Source of the DNA: Microbacterium terricola
GTDB taxonomy: Bacteria > Actinomycetota > Actinomycetes > Actinomycetales > Microbacteriaceae
DNA: 64,000 nucleotides
Assembly (NCBI RefSeq): GCF_027943945.1
Contig: NZ_AP027141.1
Span: 2,976,001 to 3,040,000, forward strand
Direction: 5' to 3'
Shown here: positions 61,299 through 64,000 of the stretch, piece by piece
Position numbering within the stretch: the first letter of the stretch is position 1
Layout: each line of letters opens with the position of its first letter
The notes under the pieces: generated by a model
The model's input: the letters and a program-made list of their open reading frames with translations, nothing else
Databases searched by the model: none
What the model was told of the DNA's origin: nothing
Made by a program: the position numbers and the translations under genes

Positions 61299-62044
61299 CC
61301 GCCGTCACGACCCGCACGCCGACCGAGATCGCCGACCGCGTCGCCGACACCTTCGATGCGCTGTTCGCCACCATCGACGGATGGCGCGATCTGCTCGAGG
61401 GCCGCCTCGCAGCGCTCGACACGCTGACCGCAGAGTCCGTCGACGGCCTGGTCGAGGAGTTCGCCGTCCCGGCACTCCACCGCGACGCGCTCATCACGGG
61501 GGCCGGCTTCGTCGCGACTCCCGGCACCCTGGACGACGCCGAGTGGCACCTCGCCTGGTGGCTGGGCGGTCAGGGCGCACTGCGGCGCCTCGCGACCATC
61601 GACGATCCTGCGCACGAGCAGTTCCGCGACTACACGGCACTGGAGTGGTGGCGCATCCCCGCCCGCACCGGTGCGCGGCACCTGACCGGACCCTACGTCG
61701 ACTACGTCTGCACCGACGACTACGCCGTGACGATCACGACCCCGGTGCGGGTGGCCGGCGCGATGGTCGGCGTCGTCGGCACCGATGCGCTCGTCGACCG
61801 CCTCGAGCGTGAGCTGCTGCCGGTGCTGCGGTCGGGCCGCGGCGAAGCGACCATCGTGAACGCGGGCGGCCGCGTCGTCACCTCGACCGACGCGCACCTG
61901 GAACCCGGCGCGATCCTCCGCCGAGCCGGCCTGCCCGAGGCGCTCGCCGCGCTCCGCGCCGGCGCCGACTCGGCCGGGCTGCCCGACGGCGGGACAGCCC
62001 TCGCCTGCGGCGACAGCTCGCTGGTCCTGCTCATCGCCGCCTGA
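61295..62044 (+). CDS. Soluble Cache (PDC)-domain protein
   Basis: 249-residue protein with a Cache/PDC ligand-binding domain at about 60-220: GPYVDYVCTDDYAVTITTPV and GAMVGVVGTDALVDRLERELL match the pocket and central strand of such sensors. There is no signal peptide or transmembrane helix, so this domain, usually extracytoplasmic, appears to be cytosolic. It is translationally coupled to the FadR-type regulator and may bind the same ligand. Its output is unknown. Confidence 0.7.
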   Translation: MTAVTTRTPTEIADRVADTFDALFATIDGWRDLLEGRLAALDTLTAESVDGLVEEFAVPALHRDALITGAGFVATPGTLDDAEWHLAWWLGGQGALRRLATIDDPAHEQFRDYTALEWWRIPARTGARHLTGPYVDYVCTDDYAVTITTPVRVAGAMVGVVGTDALVDRLERELLPVLRSGRGEATIVNAGGRVVTSTDAHLEPGAILRRAGLPEALAALRAGADSAGLPDGGTALACGDSSLVLLIAA

Positions 62045-62070
62045 GGTGCGGCGTCGGGGAGAATGAGCGG

Positions 62071-62772
62071 ATGCTGCCGCCCGCCCTCCTCGCGATCTCG
62101 CACGGCACCGGCTCCCCCGCGGGCCAGGCTGCCGTCGCCTCGCTGGTCGACGCCGTCGCAGCCCGGCTCGCCGGAGTCGACGTGCGCCTCGGGCATGTCG
62201 ACGTGCAGCAGCCCGACATCGCGTCGAGCCTCGCCGCCCTCCCCGGCCGGGGGGTCGTGCTCGTGCCGCTGCTGCTCTCCGCCGGGTACCACGTGCACGT
62301 CGACCTCGCCGAGGCCGCCGGCGGCCGCGACGACGTCACGGTGACCCCCGCTCTCGGCCCCGATCCCCGCCTCGCCGTCGTGCTCGCCGACCGGCTCGCC
62401 GCACTCGGCACGGACGCAGACGCCGACGCCGCGGTCGTGCTCGCCGTCGCCGGGTCCAGCGACGAGCGCGCCAACGACGACTGCCGCGCCGTGTCCGCCC
62501 TCCTCGCCGACCGGATCGGTCGGCCCGTGACCGTGGGCTTCCTCGCTGCGGCGCAGCCGAGCCTGAATGAGGCCGTCGCGGCGGCCGCAGCATCCGGTCC
62601 CGTCGTCGTCGCGACGTACCTGCTCGCGCCCGGCTACTTCCACGACCTGGCCGTCACGCGTTCTGCACCGCACCCGGTGGCCCGGCCGCTGCTCGACGAC
62701 GCCCCTCCGGCTGACGAGCTCGTCGACCTGGTCGTGGCCCGCTACCGCGCCGCTGCGACGTCAAGTTCGTGA
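62071..62772 (+). CDS. CbiX/SirB-like sirohydrochlorin chelatase
   Basis: 233-residue protein of the CbiX/SirB family, built of two similar halves as in longer chelatases: LLAISHGTGSPAGQAAV (first His) and VVLVPLLLSAGYHVHVDL, then VLAVAGSSDERANDD and VVVATYLLAPGYFHDLAV. It inserts a metal into sirohydrochlorin; beside a siroheme enzyme, Fe is expected. ATG 62071 follows GAGAAT-N6. The hairpin at 62781-62814 lies downstream. Confidence 0.78.
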   Translation: MLPPALLAISHGTGSPAGQAAVASLVDAVAARLAGVDVRLGHVDVQQPDIASSLAALPGRGVVLVPLLLSAGYHVHVDLAEAAGGRDDVTVTPALGPDPRLAVVLADRLAALGTDADADAAVVLAVAGSSDERANDDCRAVSALLADRIGRPVTVGFLAAAQPSLNEAVAAAAASGPVVVATYLLAPGYFHDLAVTRSAPHPVARPLLDDAPPADELVDLVVARYRAAATSSS

Positions 62773-62780
62773 CGCCATGT

Positions 62781-62814
62781 GTCGCTGGTTAACGGCCCCG
62801 CGAAACACAGCGAC
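62781..62814. terminator. Hairpin downstream of the chelatase gene
   Basis: GTCGCTGGTT (62781-62790) pairs with AACACAGCGAC (62804-62814), one base bulged, around a GC-rich loop. It lies 8 bp past the chelatase stop. No T-tract. Confidence 0.5.
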
Positions 62815-62900
62815 GCCCATCCGGTAGGACGCCTAGCCTCGCGTAGAGCAGATCCGCCACGTCTGCCCCGGGGGCCGCCCGGGACATCCGGAGGACTCCC

Positions 62901-64000
62901 GTGAGCATCGAGACCGCAGAAGAGCCCGCGCGCGCCGGGCACGCCGAGCGTGCCGCCGAGGGCGCCAGGGCACGGCCGCCGCGGCCGTCCTCACGCCCGA
63001 ACGGCCAGTGGAAGATCGACGGCACCGCCCCGCTCAACGGCAACGAGGAGTGGAAGCAGGTCGACGACGGCCTGAGTGTGCGCGACCGCATCGAGAAGGT
63101 CTACGCGAAGGGCGGATTCGCGTCGATCGATCCGACCGACCTGCACGGCCGGTTCCGCGTGTGGGGTCTCTACACGCAGCGCAAGCCCGGCATCGACGGC
63201 GGACGCACTGCGACTCTCGAGCCGCACGAGCTCGAAGACGAGTACTTCATGCTGCGCGTGCGCATCGACGGCGGCCAGCTCACCACCGAGCAGCTGCGGG
63301 TCGTGGCCGGGATCTCGACCGAGTTCGGCCGTGACACCGCCGACCTGACCGACCGGCAGAACATCCAGCTGCACTGGATCCAGGTCGAGGCGATGCCCGA
63401 GATCTGGCGTCGACTGGAGGCCGTCGGGCTCGGCACCACCGAGGCGTGCGGCGACGTGCCGCGCGTCATCCTGGGCTCGCCGGTCGCCGGCATCTCGGCC
63501 GATGAGCTCATCGACCCGACCCCGCAGATCGACGAGATCACCGAGCGGTTCATCGGCGATCCGTCGCTGGCGAACCTCCCCCGCAAGTTCAAGTCCGCGA
63601 TCACCGGGCACCCCAGCCAGGACGTCGTGCACGAGATCAACGACGTCGCCTTCGTCGCCATCGACCACCCCGCGCACGGCGTGGGCTACGACCTGTGGGT
63701 CGGCGGCGGCCTCTCGACCACGCCGCGCCTGGGCGAGCGCCTCGGCGCCTTCGTGCCGGCCGAGCGCGTCGCCGAGGTGTGGCACGGCGTCGCGCAGATC
63801 TTCCGCGACTACGGCTATCGGCGCCTGCGAAACAAGGCACGCCTCAAGTTCCTGCTGGCCGAGTGGGGAGCCGAGAAGTTCCGCCACGTGCTCGAGACCG
63901 AGTACCTCTCCGCACCCCTGCTCGACGGGCCTGCCGCGCCGAAGCCCTCGACGCCCGGCGACCACATCGGCGTGCACCGCCAGAAGGACGGCCGCTTCTA
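62901..64000 (+). CDS. Ferredoxin-type sulfite/nitrite reductase, N-terminal part
   Basis: The first 366 codons of a siroheme/4Fe-4S reductase are in the window; the gene is cut by the right edge. The protein has a variable Ala/Arg/Pro-rich N-terminus (about 40 residues), then the family core: DLHGRFRVWGLYTQRKPGIDGG, DLTDRQNIQLHWI and CGDVPRVILGSP. GTG 62901 follows GGAGGA. The cluster-binding cysteines lie beyond the window. Sulfite or nitrite cannot be told apart from this half; the chelatase next to it supports siroheme use. Confidence 0.88.
   Translation, partial: MSIETAEEPARAGHAERAAEGARARPPRPSSRPNGQWKIDGTAPLNGNEEWKQVDDGLSVRDRIEKVYAKGGFASIDPTDLHGRFRVWGLYTQRKPGIDGGRTATLEPHELEDEYFMLRVRIDGGQLTTEQLRVVAGISTEFGRDTADLTDRQNIQLHWIQVEAMPEIWRRLEAVGLGTTEACGDVPRVILGSPVAGISADELIDPTPQIDEITERFIGDPSLANLPRKFKSAITGHPSQDVVHEINDVAFVAIDHPAHGVGYDLWVGGGLSTTPRLGERLGAFVPAERVAEVWHGVAQIFRDYGYRRLRNKARLKFLLAEWGAEKFRHVLETEYLSAPLLDGPAAPKPSTPGDHIGVHRQKDGRF

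Overview
The window is a 64 kb stretch of high-GC (about 70 %) actinobacterial chromosome, most likely from the Microbacteriaceae (Microbacterium or a close relative). The evidence is the GC and codon bias, the dnaK-grpE-dnaJ-hspR order with HAIR operators, an N-domain-less ClpB, an actinobacterial-type sulfite/nitrite reductase, and many start codons that sit six bases after a TANNNT box with no Shine-Dalgarno sequence, which points to leaderless mRNAs. No rRNA, tRNA, CRISPR array, insertion sequence or prophage was seen. Genes are tightly packed and no gap exceeds about 220 bp.

Layout. 0-4 kb: the last steps of the beta-ketoadipate pathway (pcaI-pcaJ-pcaF and an IclR regulator cut by the window edge), then a tandem-hotdog thioesterase. 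4-10 kb: purU, a beta-lactamase-fold protein without its catalytic Ser and Lys, an M13 peptidase, a MATE exporter and a SpoU methyltransferase. 10-12 kb: mntH and its DtxR-type regulator, with twin operators at the mntH start. 12-19.3 kb: SDR, HAD phosphatase, YdeI-like protein, two very small membrane proteins, pyrE, the proton-translocating transhydrogenase pntAB, and xth. 19.4-27.3 kb: redox enzymes, an ABC exporter pair, VOC and RraA-type proteins, a nitroreductase, and an ArsR-type regulator divergent from an MFS exporter. 27.3-31.2 kb: a type III polyketide synthase operon (PKS, methyltransferase, FAD monooxygenase) facing a UbiA prenyltransferase, a likely phenolic-lipid or quinone locus. 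31.2-34.7 kb: clpB with a HAIR box, and a GlxA-type regulator. 34.7-43.7 kb: two GT4 glycosyltransferases, several unknown or membrane proteins, a ClC channel and a DUF2252 protein. 43.8-47.2 kb: a 1125-residue LPXTG-anchored surface protein. 47.2-51.2 kb: the HspR-controlled dnaK operon. 51.2-56.1 kb: transporters, a secreted protein and a divergent pair of His-rich MarR-like regulators. 56.3-62 kb: a polyamine-type ABC importer, divergent from a FadR-type regulator that is translationally coupled to a cytosolic Cache-domain protein. 62-64 kb: a CbiX-like chelatase and the start of a siroheme sulfite/nitrite reductase.

How parts fit together. PcaI/J/F turn 3-oxoadipate into succinyl-CoA and acetyl-CoA under IclR control. 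MntH and MntR form a manganese homeostasis pair. HspR represses dnaK and probably clpB. The CbiX-like enzyme would supply siroheme to the reductase beside it. The PKS, methyltransferase, monooxygenase and UbiA enzymes form one logical pathway.

The most interesting signals are the PKS-UbiA locus, the His-rich regulator pair, the FadR-Cache-polyamine module, one identical 22-bp palindrome embedded in frame in two unrelated genes (pcaJ and pntA), a strongly over-represented octamer GGATGCTG (at least 43 hand-counted copies on both strands), and several intergenic palindromes, one of them present twice.
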